From: Mucilaginibacter sp.
Lineage (GTDB): Bacteria > Bacteroidota > Bacteroidia > Sphingobacteriales > Sphingobacteriaceae
DNA length: 64,000 bases
Direction: 5' to 3'
Assembly (NCBI RefSeq): GCF_025359345.1
Contig: NZ_JANYGQ010000034.1
Location: 87,225 to 151,224, forward strand
Shown: positions 51,011 through 59,903 of the stretch, one piece after another
Position numbering within the stretch: the stretch's first letter is position 1
Layout of the letters: each line of letters starts with the position of its first letter
Notes under the pieces: model-generated
Databases searched by the model: none
What the model was told of the DNA's origin: nothing
What the model saw: only the letters and a program-made list of their open reading frames with translations
Program-made: the position numbers and the translations under genes

Positions 51011-53200
51011 ATGAAGCTGATAGTATCCCCTTTTACCAATGACACAATGACTAATGACACAATGACGAAAGGAATGAGCCGTATCGACGGACGATTAAAG
51101 GTTACCGGCGCGGCTAGGTATTCGGCGGAATTTACACCTGCCGGGATGGTTTATGCCGTACTGGTTGGCAGTACCATAACCAAAGGCACCATCCGGTCAA
51201 TCGATACCAAAGCAGCCGAAAAGGCGCCCGGGGTGTTGGCTGTTATCACTCATATTAATTCGCCCAAAATAGCAGGTTACCGGGTTGAGCCGGGCAAGCA
51301 AGAGCCTGCAAAAGGCACGTACAAGCTTTTTTATAACAATAAAATATTATTTAACGGCCAGCCAATTGCCGTAGTCATTGCCAATACATTCGAGCGCGCG
51401 CAATATGCAGCCTCGTTGGTTAAGGCGCAATATATTGCCGATACACATCAAACCAAATTAGCTGAAAACACCGCAAAGGCATTTGCACCTGAAGGTGATG
51501 GAAAAAAAACACGCGGCATTGCCGATGCCTGGAAAACTGCGCCTGTAAAGCTGGAGCAGGAGTACATTATTCCGTCCGAAACACATAGTCCGATGGAACT
51601 GCATGCCATAATTGCCAAGTGGGATGCCCCTGATAAATTGACCGTTTGGACCAAAACCCAGGGTGTACAGGATACGCAGGACGGCATTGCCAATATATTT
51701 AAACTGCCAAAAGCTAATATACAGGTAAACTCCAAATTTGTAGGCGGCGCCTTTGGCAGTGCCCTGCAGGTTTGGCCGCACGAAGTGGCCGCTATTTTGG
51801 CTGCACAAGTGGTTAAACGCCCGGTTAAACTGGTGCTTGGCAGGGCAGATATGTTTACCTCTGTAGGTTACCGCCCACATACCTGGCAAAAAATTGGCAT
51901 TGGCGCAAATGCCGACGGCAAACTGGTCGGTATTACCCACGAGGCCAACGGTCAGACATCCACCTATGAAGATTTCAACGAAGGCCCGGCAGGAGTAAGC
52001 CATTCAACCTATGCTTGTCCCAATGTAAACACCATTTATAAAATTACCCCGCTTGATATTGGTTCGCCAACCTGGATGCGCGGGCCCGGTGAAGCTACAG
52101 GTGCGTTCGCGCTGGAATCGGCACTGGATGAACTTTCTTACGCGCTGAATATCGACCCTATTGAGTTGCGCATAATAAACAACGCTGAAACCGACCCTGA
52201 TAATGGCAAACCATTTTCGAGCAAATATTTAAAAGAAGCTTATAAGCTTGGTGCCGACGGCATCGGCTGGAGCGACAGGAAAGCAAAACCGGCATCCGTA
52301 ACAAAAAATGGTTGGCTGGAGGGTTACGGCATGGCAGTCGGCATGTTTGGCGCCTATCGCGATAAAGCTTCGGCCAGAGCCATTATGATGGCCGACGGCA
52401 CGTTAATTATACAAACCGCCGTAAGCGACATCGGCCCCGGTACCGGCACCGCGATGGTAACTATCGCATCAGATATCATGGGCATACCTGCCGATAAAAT
52501 CAGGTTTGATATGGGCGATTCGTCGCTGCCGCAGGCGCCAAGCCAGGGAGGCTCGTCTACAACAGCAACTGTTGGTTCGGCTGTGTACCAGGCCTGTACC
52601 GATTTAAAGGAAAACTTTCAAAAACTAATCGGAAATGGCGGCACAGATAAGCCTGACTATGTTGCCGTATTGAAAAAGAATAACCTGCCAAAACTGGAAG
52701 TAACATCAGCGGTGTCGGGCGGACCCGAGATGGAAAAATATGCCATGTACTCGTGGTCGGTTCATTTTATTAAAGTGTTGGTGCACCCCGCCACAGGCGT
52801 TGTAAAGGTTGATAAAGCCGTTTGCGTTGCCGATTCGGGGCATATTGTTAGCCCCAAGACCGCCCGCAGCCAGATTGTTGGCGGAGCCATCGGCGGCATA
52901 GGCATGGCGTTGATGGAAGAAGTGATTATCGACCATAGGTATGGTCGCCTGGTGAACAACAGCTTTGCCGATTATCATTTACCGGTTAATGCCGATATCC
53001 CCCAAATTGAGGCCCTGTTTGTGAACAAACCCGACCCCTACCTTAACCCCATGGGGGCAAAAGGCATGGGCGAAATCGCCCTGATAGGTATGGCCGCTGC
53101 AGTGGCGAATGCAGTGTTTAACGCAACCGGAAAAAGGATACGGGAATTGCCTATTACGCCGGATAAGTTGGTGGGAATGGAGAATTTGTTGGAAAGTTGA
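51011..53200 (+). CDS. Molybdenum hydroxylase, molybdopterin-binding large subunit, copy 1 (PaoC/YagR-like)
   Basis: A 729-residue catalytic subunit. Seen: SRIDGRLKVTGAARYSAEF near the start, molybdopterin/substrate loops with FVGGAFGSALQVWPHE, RGPGEATGAFALE and DIGPGTGTAM, and the catalytic Glu in AKGMGEIALIG near the C-terminus. The opening has tandem CAATGAC repeats (MTNDTMTNDTMTK), so the true start may be ATG 51047 or 51062 rather than 51011. No signal peptide. It is followed 22 bases later by a close paralogue of the same length. Confidence 0.93.
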   Translation: MKLIVSPFTNDTMTNDTMTKGMSRIDGRLKVTGAARYSAEFTPAGMVYAVLVGSTITKGTIRSIDTKAAEKAPGVLAVITHINSPKIAGYRVEPGKQEPAKGTYKLFYNNKILFNGQPIAVVIANTFERAQYAASLVKAQYIADTHQTKLAENTAKAFAPEGDGKKTRGIADAWKTAPVKLEQEYIIPSETHSPMELHAIIAKWDAPDKLTVWTKTQGVQDTQDGIANIFKLPKANIQVNSKFVGGAFGSALQVWPHEVAAILAAQVVKRPVKLVLGRADMFTSVGYRPHTWQKIGIGANADGKLVGITHEANGQTSTYEDFNEGPAGVSHSTYACPNVNTIYKITPLDIGSPTWMRGPGEATGAFALESALDELSYALNIDPIELRIINNAETDPDNGKPFSSKYLKEAYKLGADGIGWSDRKAKPASVTKNGWLEGYGMAVGMFGAYRDKASARAIMMADGTLIIQTAVSDIGPGTGTAMVTIASDIMGIPADKIRFDMGDSSLPQAPSQGGSSTTATVGSAVYQACTDLKENFQKLIGNGGTDKPDYVAVLKKNNLPKLEVTSAVSGGPEMEKYAMYSWSVHFIKVLVHPATGVVKVDKAVCVADSGHIVSPKTARSQIVGGAIGGIGMALMEEVIIDHRYGRLVNNSFADYHLPVNADIPQIEALFVNKPDPYLNPMGAKGMGEIALIGMAAAVANAVFNATGKRIRELPITPDKLVGMENLLES

Positions 53201-53222
53201 AATGTTGTAAAGTTGGAATGTT

Positions 53223-55382
53223 ATGAAAGTTAAAGAGATTATAGGGCAAATAACCGATGACATAATGACCAATGACCCAATGGCAAAAGAGGGATTAAGC
53301 CGTGTTGACGGCCGCCTGAAAGTTACCGGCCGGGCTAAATACTCTGCCGAATATAAAGTAAAAGATTTGGTCTATGGCGTACTGGTTGGCAGTACCATTA
53401 CCAAAGGGACTATAAAATCAATCGACACAAAAAAAGCGGAAGCCGCGCCGGGTGTACTTTCAGTGCTTACCTGTTTTAATGCACCCAAAATTCCGGGGTA
53501 CCAAACCGATACGCCCACGCCTAAAGGGCCGCTCAAAATATTTTATAACGACCAGGTATATTTTAACGGCCAGCCTATTGCTTTGGTTGTGGCCGATACT
53601 TTTGAGCGGGCTTTGTTCGCTGCCTCGCGGGTAAGCGCAGTTTATGAATCCGGCCCACATCAAACTAATTTAAAAGATAACATTAGTACTGCCGTTGCTC
53701 CTGGCCGTGGTAAAGATTTCGTAAAAGGCGTAGAGGATACCTGGAACATGGCGCCGGTAAAAATTCAACAGGAATATACCATCCCCACCGAAGTGCATAA
53801 CCCCATGGAGTTACACGCCACAATTGCCCGCTGGGACGCGGACGACAAGATAACCGTTTATACCAAAACACAGGGTGTAAAATCAACCCAGCGCAGCATT
53901 GCCCAGGCATTTAAACTCCCGCCCGAAAATGTGCAGGTGACCGCCCCTTTTGTTGGCGGAGCGTTTGGCGCAGCTTTGCGCACGTGGCCGCACGAGATTG
54001 CGGCTGTATTGGCTGCCAAAGTGGTGGGCAAACCCGTTAAGCTGGTTTTAAGCCGTGCCGATATGTTTACATCGGTAGGTTATCGCCCATATACCTGGCA
54101 AAAGGTGAGCATTGGCGCTAATCCGGACGGAAAACTGGTTGGCATTACACATGAGGCAACCGGACAATCATCGGTATATGAAGATTTTACTGAAGGCGTG
54201 GTTAACATCAGTCAGCTGATGTATGCAAGCCCGAATATAAATACACGTTACAAAATAGTATCGCTTAACGTAAATACCCCGACGCCGATGCGCGGACCAG
54301 GAGAGGCGACTGGCGCTTTTGCGTTGGAATCAGCGATGGACGAGCTGTCTTATCAATTAAACATCGATCCCATTGATTTCCGCATGCGAAATTATGCCGA
54401 AACCGACCCCGGTAACGACAAGCCTTACAGCAGCAAGTTTTTAAGCGAAGCTTACAAGATAGGCGCTGAAAAAATAGGTTGGACTAATCGTAATCAAAAG
54501 CCGGGCGCAGTTACCGAAAACGGCTGGCTGGCCGGCTACGGTATGGCGGCAGGTATGTTTGGCGCACACCGCAGCTCGGCAACGGTACTGGCGCGCATGA
54601 TGGCTGACGGCACGCTGGTTTTGCAAACAGCAGTAACCGATATCGGTCCTGGAACGGGCACGGCGATGGTATCCATAGCATCTGAAGTTATGGGCATACC
54701 CGCCGAAAAGATTAAGTTTGATATGGGCGATTCGTCGCTGCCGCCATCGCCAACGCAGGGCGGCTCACAGATAACATCTACCGTCGGTTCGGCGGTGCAT
54801 GATGCCTGTGTCGAGCTTAAAGAGAAATTCAAATCAATGGCAGGCAATATTGATGCCACCAACTATACACAAATACTAAAGCAACAAAACCTCGACAAGC
54901 TGGAAGTGACTACTTCATCAAAAGGCGGCGCCGAGCAAGGTAAATATGCTATGTATTCGTGGTCGGTACATTTTATGAAGGTGCTGGTGCATCCAACTAC
55001 CGGTGTGGTTAAAATCAATAAGGCAATATCTGTTGCCGATGCAGGGCTTATCATTAGCCCCAAAACTGCCCGCAGCCAGATGATAGGCGGCACCATTATG
55101 GGTATAGGCATGGCGCTAACCGAAGAAGCAATTATCGACCACCGCTACGGCCGCCTGGTAAACAACAACTTTGCCGATTATCATGTACCTGTACAGGCTG
55201 ACATACCCCAGGTTGAAGCCTACTTTGTAAATAAAGCCGATACCATCCTCAATCCCATCGGCGCCAAAGGCATGGGCGAAATTGCCACTATAGGTGTAGC
55301 CGCCGCAGTTGCCAATGCCGTTTATAACGCAACCGGGAAACGGGTAAGGGAATTACCGATAACGCCGGATAAGTTGGTGTGA
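53223..55382 (+). CDS. Molybdenum hydroxylase, molybdopterin-binding large subunit, copy 2
   Basis: A 719-residue tandem paralogue of the preceding gene, alignable over its full length (FVGGAFGAALRTWPHE, RGPGEATGAFALE, DIGPGTGTAM, AKGMGEIATIG). All catalytic motifs are kept, including the C-terminal Glu, so it appears functional. The C-terminus stops at ITPDKLV, while copy 1 continues for eight more residues; a MITE begins 15 bases after this stop. Starts at 53265 or 53280 are possible alternatives. It presumably competes with copy 1 for the single small and medium subunits. Confidence 0.92.
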   Translation: MKVKEIIGQITDDIMTNDPMAKEGLSRVDGRLKVTGRAKYSAEYKVKDLVYGVLVGSTITKGTIKSIDTKKAEAAPGVLSVLTCFNAPKIPGYQTDTPTPKGPLKIFYNDQVYFNGQPIALVVADTFERALFAASRVSAVYESGPHQTNLKDNISTAVAPGRGKDFVKGVEDTWNMAPVKIQQEYTIPTEVHNPMELHATIARWDADDKITVYTKTQGVKSTQRSIAQAFKLPPENVQVTAPFVGGAFGAALRTWPHEIAAVLAAKVVGKPVKLVLSRADMFTSVGYRPYTWQKVSIGANPDGKLVGITHEATGQSSVYEDFTEGVVNISQLMYASPNINTRYKIVSLNVNTPTPMRGPGEATGAFALESAMDELSYQLNIDPIDFRMRNYAETDPGNDKPYSSKFLSEAYKIGAEKIGWTNRNQKPGAVTENGWLAGYGMAAGMFGAHRSSATVLARMMADGTLVLQTAVTDIGPGTGTAMVSIASEVMGIPAEKIKFDMGDSSLPPSPTQGGSQITSTVGSAVHDACVELKEKFKSMAGNIDATNYTQILKQQNLDKLEVTTSSKGGAEQGKYAMYSWSVHFMKVLVHPTTGVVKINKAISVADAGLIISPKTARSQMIGGTIMGIGMALTEEAIIDHRYGRLVNNNFADYHVPVQADIPQVEAYFVNKADTILNPIGAKGMGEIATIGVAAAVANAVYNATGKRVRELPITPDKLV

Positions 55383-55396
55383 GTTGTACAATCTAC

Positions 55397-55543
55397 CGTC
55401 ATTGCGAGGAACGAAGCAACCTCTACATAGGACAGTTACGAAACTTAATGATTGTGGCGACCTAAATGCGGCTGATAGGTCACCACAACGCTATTACTTC
55501 ATGATTGGCATGCGTAGAGGTTGCTTCGTTCCTCGCAATGACG
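55397..55543 (+). mobile_element. 147-bp MITE, family A, copy 1
   Basis: Perfect 30-bp terminal inverted repeats (55397-55426 and 55514-55543), beginning CGTCATTGCGAGGAACGAAG. The interior holds TTGTGG-C-GACCTA...TAGGTC-A-CCACAA, a near-perfect hairpin. It has no coding capacity. The second copy, same length and orientation, is at 57814-57960. Long diverged relatives are at 7228, 10248, 16499 and 17876. No target duplication was recognised. Confidence 0.85.
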
Positions 55544-55567
55544 AGTTAAATAAGCTCATTTCAATGA

Positions 55568-56731
55568 CTAAAATCCCCCACTCGAGCCACCACCCCCAAA
55601 ATCGCCACCGCCAAATTCCGCACCATCGTTTGCAGGTGCTGTGGGTGTGTGACTAAACGTCTCGGCAACAATCAGCGATTCAATTTTAAGATGATCCAGC
55701 GCATTCACCTTGTCCGGTTCCGCACAGGTGAAACCATGTTTAGGTTTTTTAAGGTAGCGCATTATGGCATACACAATACTAAGCAGTGCAAGCCCGGCAA
55801 TAGTCAACATCACGTCGACCGGCAACAGGTGATAATAATTACGAAAAGTCAAAACTGCCGCAGTAACCAGCAGCAGACCCGTGCGCAACAGTATCGCATT
55901 TTTTTGTTTGAGACCAAAACCGATATAAACAAAGGGCACTGCAATAGTCCACACCCAAAACAAAACACCGAATGCAACCGGCCCGGTTTGATTCATCATT
56001 TCGACGCTTAGGGTAGCAATAATATAATAGTTACCGGCGGCGTACAGCGCTATTAAACTTAAAATTTGTACTACTCCAAAACAATTAGCGTAATTTATCA
56101 CTTCTTTTCTACTACCGTATTTGCGCGCCGACCAATAAATCGCCCCCGAAACCAGCATCATAATAAACGGCGCAGTTGATACACCTGCCACCCTCGTCCA
56201 ATACAAAAACACCATCCACAAAAACGAGGCACAACATACGGCAACCGCAAGCATATCTGCAAAGCGGATGGTTAAATAAAGCGTTAGCAGGAAAACAAGT
56301 ATCGCCATGGGCAGAAAACCAGGCGCTTCGGTAGTTTTATGCAAAAACATAGCAAAGCCGCCAATAAACGCGCAGCCTGCTGTAAATAACAGCGCATCAT
56401 CAACACCCGAGCGAAAGTGATACTTTGCGTTTATCATTAATTCTAAAGCGCCATAACTTAGTAATCCCAGGAAAATAGCCCAGCCACCCGTCTCCGCAAT
56501 GTTTCCGCCGGCAGCTATCAGGCTTAACAACCCATCTGCAAATAAAACTATGATACAGGTAACTATAAACAGACCTACCCGTACAAAAATATTGGGGCTG
56601 TAAAACCCAACCGCGTATTTCTCAGCAATGGCATTAAATTCGTCATGGCTTATGTTGCCGCGTTCAACGTTGTCTTTAACTTGCTGTTGCAAACGCAGGT
56701 TGGCAAGCCACGTTTTGTTATATGCTATCAT
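55568..56731 (-). CDS. Polytopic membrane protein with glycine-rich C-terminus
   Basis: A 387-residue protein with a soluble helical N-terminus (about 1-45), around ten membrane helices (about 50-330) and a C-terminal cytoplasmic tail ending GGGDFGGGGSSGGF. I do not recognise the family; the paired gene upstream is DUF2157-like, and such pairs are common in Bacteroidetes. The start overlaps the upstream gene by four bases (56728-56731), so the two are coupled. The Gly-rich end resembles the tails of TPM-domain membrane proteins. Both genes lie between the two MITE copies. Confidence 0.65.
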   Translation of the reverse strand: MIAYNKTWLANLRLQQQVKDNVERGNISHDEFNAIAEKYAVGFYSPNIFVRVGLFIVTCIIVLFADGLLSLIAAGGNIAETGGWAIFLGLLSYGALELMINAKYHFRSGVDDALLFTAGCAFIGGFAMFLHKTTEAPGFLPMAILVFLLTLYLTIRFADMLAVAVCCASFLWMVFLYWTRVAGVSTAPFIMMLVSGAIYWSARKYGSRKEVINYANCFGVVQILSLIALYAAGNYYIIATLSVEMMNQTGPVAFGVLFWVWTIAVPFVYIGFGLKQKNAILLRTGLLLVTAAVLTFRNYYHLLPVDVMLTIAGLALLSIVYAIMRYLKKPKHGFTCAEPDKVNALDHLKIESLIVAETFSHTPTAPANDGAEFGGGDFGGGGSSGGF

Positions 56732-57711
56732 GGCGTTTTCAATTTTTTATTAAGGTTGATAAGCAAAAATATCATTCCGATACCCGATCCGATAAAATAA
56801 AGGAACATGAGGTATATCGCGCCAATATCCCCGGCGGTGGCGAGCACCCTTACTACCAGGCAGCTTATAGCGATATAGCTGTACAAGGCTACCAACAACA
56901 AAAAGTAAAATGAGCTGTTTTTAAATGCATCGTTATACATCACTACAGACAATATCGCTATGCCAATCATCCACCCAAATGCGGCAAATGAATCGTAAAA
57001 AAGGAAATAGCCCGCCAGCAGAGCTATATAAGTAACGTGTATGCCGTAATGCTGGTAGCTAAATTTGAAGTGCCTTTTGAAGTTAAAACATTGCGAAGCC
57101 CAACCGGCAAATACCAATATCAGTCCCAATGCCAGATAGGTAAAAACAATGGTTTGGCTGTTGAAATCGCTATGTAATAAAAGTTCTTTCGGGGTTACGG
57201 TAACGCCCATCCAAACGGCTAAGTTGGCAATTGCCAGGCTCAGGATGCCCAAATGGTCGAAATAATAAGCGATAAAAAACAACGCCAGCATAGGTATTAG
57301 TGTGGCCATACCGTAATGCGTACCGAATACATTGTACTGATACTGCAGGTAGCCAACAAAAGTAACCAGGCTGATGCTGCCCAGTAATAAGATATAATCA
57401 AAAAACGAATTAGGGGCCCCTACCCTTGTTATATTGAACGGAAGTTTTGTTCTAAAACAATAAACGAAACACCCGGCGCTTATCAATGCGATCAGCCCCA
57501 GCACAAACTGGTGCCCAATGGTGTCGATATTCTCGTAAATAAGCAAACCCAAGCCGCCCGTAAGCAATAGTACACCTATATACAGCAGCGTTCGTATCTC
57601 CCAATGTAAGGAAAATAGCACGGGTTCCTGTTCGCGCAGCATTGTTTTTGTAAACGATTCGTCGCTTATCAAACCTTCGGCGTGCAGATTGGTGTAAAGA
57701 TTATTATCCAT
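56728..57711 (-). CDS. DUF2157-like polytopic membrane protein
   Basis: A 327-residue protein: N-terminal soluble segment LHAEGLISDESFTKTM followed by HWEIRTLLYIGVLLLTGGLGLLIYENI, the opening of DUF2157 proteins, then about nine membrane helices. Function unknown. First gene of the two-gene minus-strand unit; a MITE copy lies about 100 bases upstream of its start and likely forms or disrupts its promoter region. Confidence 0.75.
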   Translation of the reverse strand: MDNNLYTNLHAEGLISDESFTKTMLREQEPVLFSLHWEIRTLLYIGVLLLTGGLGLLIYENIDTIGHQFVLGLIALISAGCFVYCFRTKLPFNITRVGAPNSFFDYILLLGSISLVTFVGYLQYQYNVFGTHYGMATLIPMLALFFIAYYFDHLGILSLAIANLAVWMGVTVTPKELLLHSDFNSQTIVFTYLALGLILVFAGWASQCFNFKRHFKFSYQHYGIHVTYIALLAGYFLFYDSFAAFGWMIGIAILSVVMYNDAFKNSSFYFLLLVALYSYIAISCLVVRVLATAGDIGAIYLMFLYFIGSGIGMIFLLINLNKKLKTP

Positions 57712-57813
57712 TAAGGCTTTGTGGTTGATTGATCAAGTATACTGAAGATAATTGGGATTATTGAAAAGAATATTGGCGTTGGTTGATATCCAATTTATAC
57801 CAAGTAACCTTAT

Positions 57814-57960
57814 CGTCATTGCGAGGAACGAAGCAATCTCTACGCAGGACAGTAACGAAACTTGACGATTGTGGCGACCTAAAAGCGGCTGATAGGCCAC
57901 CACAAAGTTCTTGATTCTTGATTAGCATATGCAAAGGCTGCTTCGTTCCTCGCAATGACG
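57814..57960 (+). mobile_element. 147-bp MITE, family A, copy 2
   Basis: Same length and orientation as 55397-55543. The terminal repeats match for 22 bp perfectly (57814-57835 against 57939-57960) and then diverge. The interior again carries GTGGCGACCTA...GGCCACCAC. It ends 18 bases before the dinB stop codon. Confidence 0.85.
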
Positions 57961-57977
57961 GCTGGATGAGAATTACT

Positions 57978-59090
57978 TTAAAACGGAAACAAACTCAGCT
58001 GATCCGTTTGCTTTTCTTCTTTAGCGCGGACCACCACCTCGCCAAAATTAGATAACGATATGCCCAGCAGCCTGATTCGTTTGTCCTCCGGTTCCGTTGC
58101 AGCAAGCAGCCGTTTGGCGGTGGCGCTTATAGTCTCCAAATCGCTAATGCCCGTGGCGAATGACTGGTTGCGGGTTATTTGCTTAAAATCGCTGTACTTT
58201 ATTTTAAGGGTAACGGTGCGGCCCTTTAGCTGGTAGTGCTGCAAACGGGTACAAACAATGACGGCAATTTTGTCCAACTCGGCCTCCATTTCTTCAATGG
58301 TGGTCAGGTCGTAGGCAAATGTATCTTCGGCAGCTAAGGATTTTGTTTCGCGGTGGGGCTGTACTTCGCGGTTATCTATCCCCCGCACTATATTAAAATA
58401 AAAGCGGCCCACTTTGCCGAAATGTTTGGTGAGCTCAACTTCAGTCAGTTTTTTTAAATCATCGCCGGTATGCAGGCCCATGTTTTTCATTTTTTGGGCG
58501 GTTACCTTGCCTACGCCAAAAAACTTCTCAACCGGCAATTTTTCCATAAAACTCTCAATTGCCGACGGTCCAATAAACTTCAAACCGTCGGGCTTATTAA
58601 TGTCCGAGGCAATTTTGGCAACAAATTTATTTATGGACACCCCGGCCGATGCAGTTAGCTGTAATTCGTCCTTAATAGCCTGTTTTATTTGCTGCGCGAT
58701 TTCGATGGCCGAACCGATGTTTAGTTTATCGCTGGTTACGTCGAGGTAAGCCTCATCCAGCGACAGCGGTTCAATCAAATCGGTGTACCGGCTGAATATC
58801 TCCCTGATTTTTCGCGAAACATCCTTATAAGCATCAAACCTGGGCCGCACAAACAGCGCATGCGGACAAAGCTGCAACGCCTGCTTTGATGACATTGCCG
58901 ACCGGATACCAAATTTACGGGCCTCGTAGCTGGCCGTGGCAACCACGCCACCGCGGCCTTGCGGCAGGCCGCCTACAACGAGGGGTTTACCACGATATTC
59001 CGGGTTATCGCGCTGTTCAACCGACGCGTAAAACGCATCCATATCAATATGGATGATTTTTCGAAGTATTTGAACGGGCGCGTTTTCCAT
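57978..59090 (-). CDS. dinB: DNA polymerase IV (Y-family, translesion)
   Basis: A 370-residue error-prone polymerase. Seen: the catalytic IDMDAFYASVEQ with Asp16 (and Asp18), SLDEAYLDV with Asp112 and Glu113, helix-hairpin-helix KFFGVGKVTAQKM, the little-finger domain to about 350, and a C-terminal beta-clamp-binding motif QLSLF (close to the last residues). Complete by family length. ATG at 59088-59090; a TATATTTG element at 59106-59099 (minus) lies so close that the mRNA would be almost leaderless. No SOS box was recognised. Confidence 0.95.
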   Translation of the reverse strand: MENAPVQILRKIIHIDMDAFYASVEQRDNPEYRGKPLVVGGLPQGRGGVVATASYEARKFGIRSAMSSKQALQLCPHALFVRPRFDAYKDVSRKIREIFSRYTDLIEPLSLDEAYLDVTSDKLNIGSAIEIAQQIKQAIKDELQLTASAGVSINKFVAKIASDINKPDGLKFIGPSAIESFMEKLPVEKFFGVGKVTAQKMKNMGLHTGDDLKKLTEVELTKHFGKVGRFYFNIVRGIDNREVQPHRETKSLAAEDTFAYDLTTIEEMEAELDKIAVIVCTRLQHYQLKGRTVTLKIKYSDFKQITRNQSFATGISDLETISATAKRLLAATEPEDKRIRLLGISLSNFGEVVVRAKEEKQTDQLSLFPF

Positions 59091-59162
59091 CTGCTATACA
59101 AATATAACAGGTAAAAATTAATGGTGGAGGTTGGTATTGTGCCCTGGTAGCGCATCAGCAGC

Positions 59163-59304
59163 AATTTGGCTAAAGCCGCTTAATCATCGGCCATAGAGCC
59201 GTTCCTTAAAAGGAACGGCAATGAATAACTTCGTTCCTTTTTATTGCCGTCCGGCTTTAGCCGACGGATAAAAATAAAAACAACGGAGGGGCTTTAGCCC
59301 AATT
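59163..59304. repeat. MITE-like dispersed repeat, family B, copy 2 (142 bp)
   Basis: Ends AATTTGGCTAAAGCC (59163-59177) and GGCTTTAGCCCAATT (59290-59304), one mismatch. The central hairpin reads CCGTTCCTT-AA-AAGGAACGG; compared with copy 1 (CCGTCACTT...AAGTGACGG) two base pairs differ on both arms, so pairing is conserved. No ORF. It fills most of the dinB-downstream gene gap. Confidence 0.75.
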
Positions 59305-59313
59305 TAGGCCGCT

Positions 59314-59811
59314 CTACAAAACAACTTCGTAATTAATAGTAACCGCAGGTAATAAGGTTACCATATCAAGCGGTATCTGGTTGTTCGAATAAATCGGCTT
59401 TTTGTTGCGGTAATTGGTAAGGGCAGCTTTCGCAAGGTCGGCATCATCAACTTCGGGTAGGTTGTAGCGTATGTAAAAAGGCACCACAAAATCATGGGTT
59501 TTCTCCTTAGCATCAATAACCCATTTTCCGGCCGATTTTCTTAACGCATCATTTACCGGTATGGTTAAGTAAGCATCATCAGCATAATAGATAATGGTTT
59601 TACTTACGTCGCCTTTATCGTCGGCGGTAAATTTTAACATTACCACGCCGGTAACGCGCCGTTTAATAATTTCCTGTGGGATGGATACACTGTCCTTAAA
59701 AAACTTTGTCATGGCATCTTTGCCTCCCTTAAAAGGGAATGCAGCCTGTTTTTGTGCAAAACAGCTAACTGATACTAATAAGGCTATTGCTAATACTGTA
59801 ATTTTCTTCAT
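59314..59811 (-). CDS. Exported TonB-C-like small protein
   Basis: A 165-residue exported protein: signal peptide (1-19, ending CFAQ) and a domain reminiscent of the TonB C-terminal fold (FFKDSVSIPQEIIKRRVTGVVMLKF...DALRKSAGKW), lacking any membrane anchor or Pro-rich spacer. Such proteins are frequent and uncharacterised in Bacteroidetes. No operon partner. Assignment rests on pattern only. Confidence 0.6.
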   Translation of the reverse strand: MKKITVLAIALLVSVSCFAQKQAAFPFKGGKDAMTKFFKDSVSIPQEIIKRRVTGVVMLKFTADDKGDVSKTIIYYADDAYLTIPVNDALRKSAGKWVIDAKEKTHDFVVPFYIRYNLPEVDDADLAKAALTNYRNKKPIYSNNQIPLDMVTLLPAVTINYEVVL

Positions 59812-59903
59812 TTAATAATTAATAGTGAGCATTGAATTTGTGATAACGCATAATCACGATTTATGTTTATCCGGCACTCAAAATTCAAACTCAATTAATC
59901 ACC

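Noticed and set aside
51458..52003. 181-codon minus-strand ORF inside the first molybdopterin subunit gene
   Set aside because: Shadow of a well-conserved enzyme; no motif, no ribosome-binding site.
51011..55382. Possibility that the two large-subunit genes are one gene split by a frameshift or an assembly duplication
   Set aside because: Each has a complete set of N- and C-terminal motifs and they differ at many positions, so they are true tandem paralogues.
55384..55656. 90-codon plus-strand ORF starting after the second large-subunit stop
   Set aside because: Mostly MITE sequence plus reverse of the membrane-protein gene; the peptide follows from the repeat.
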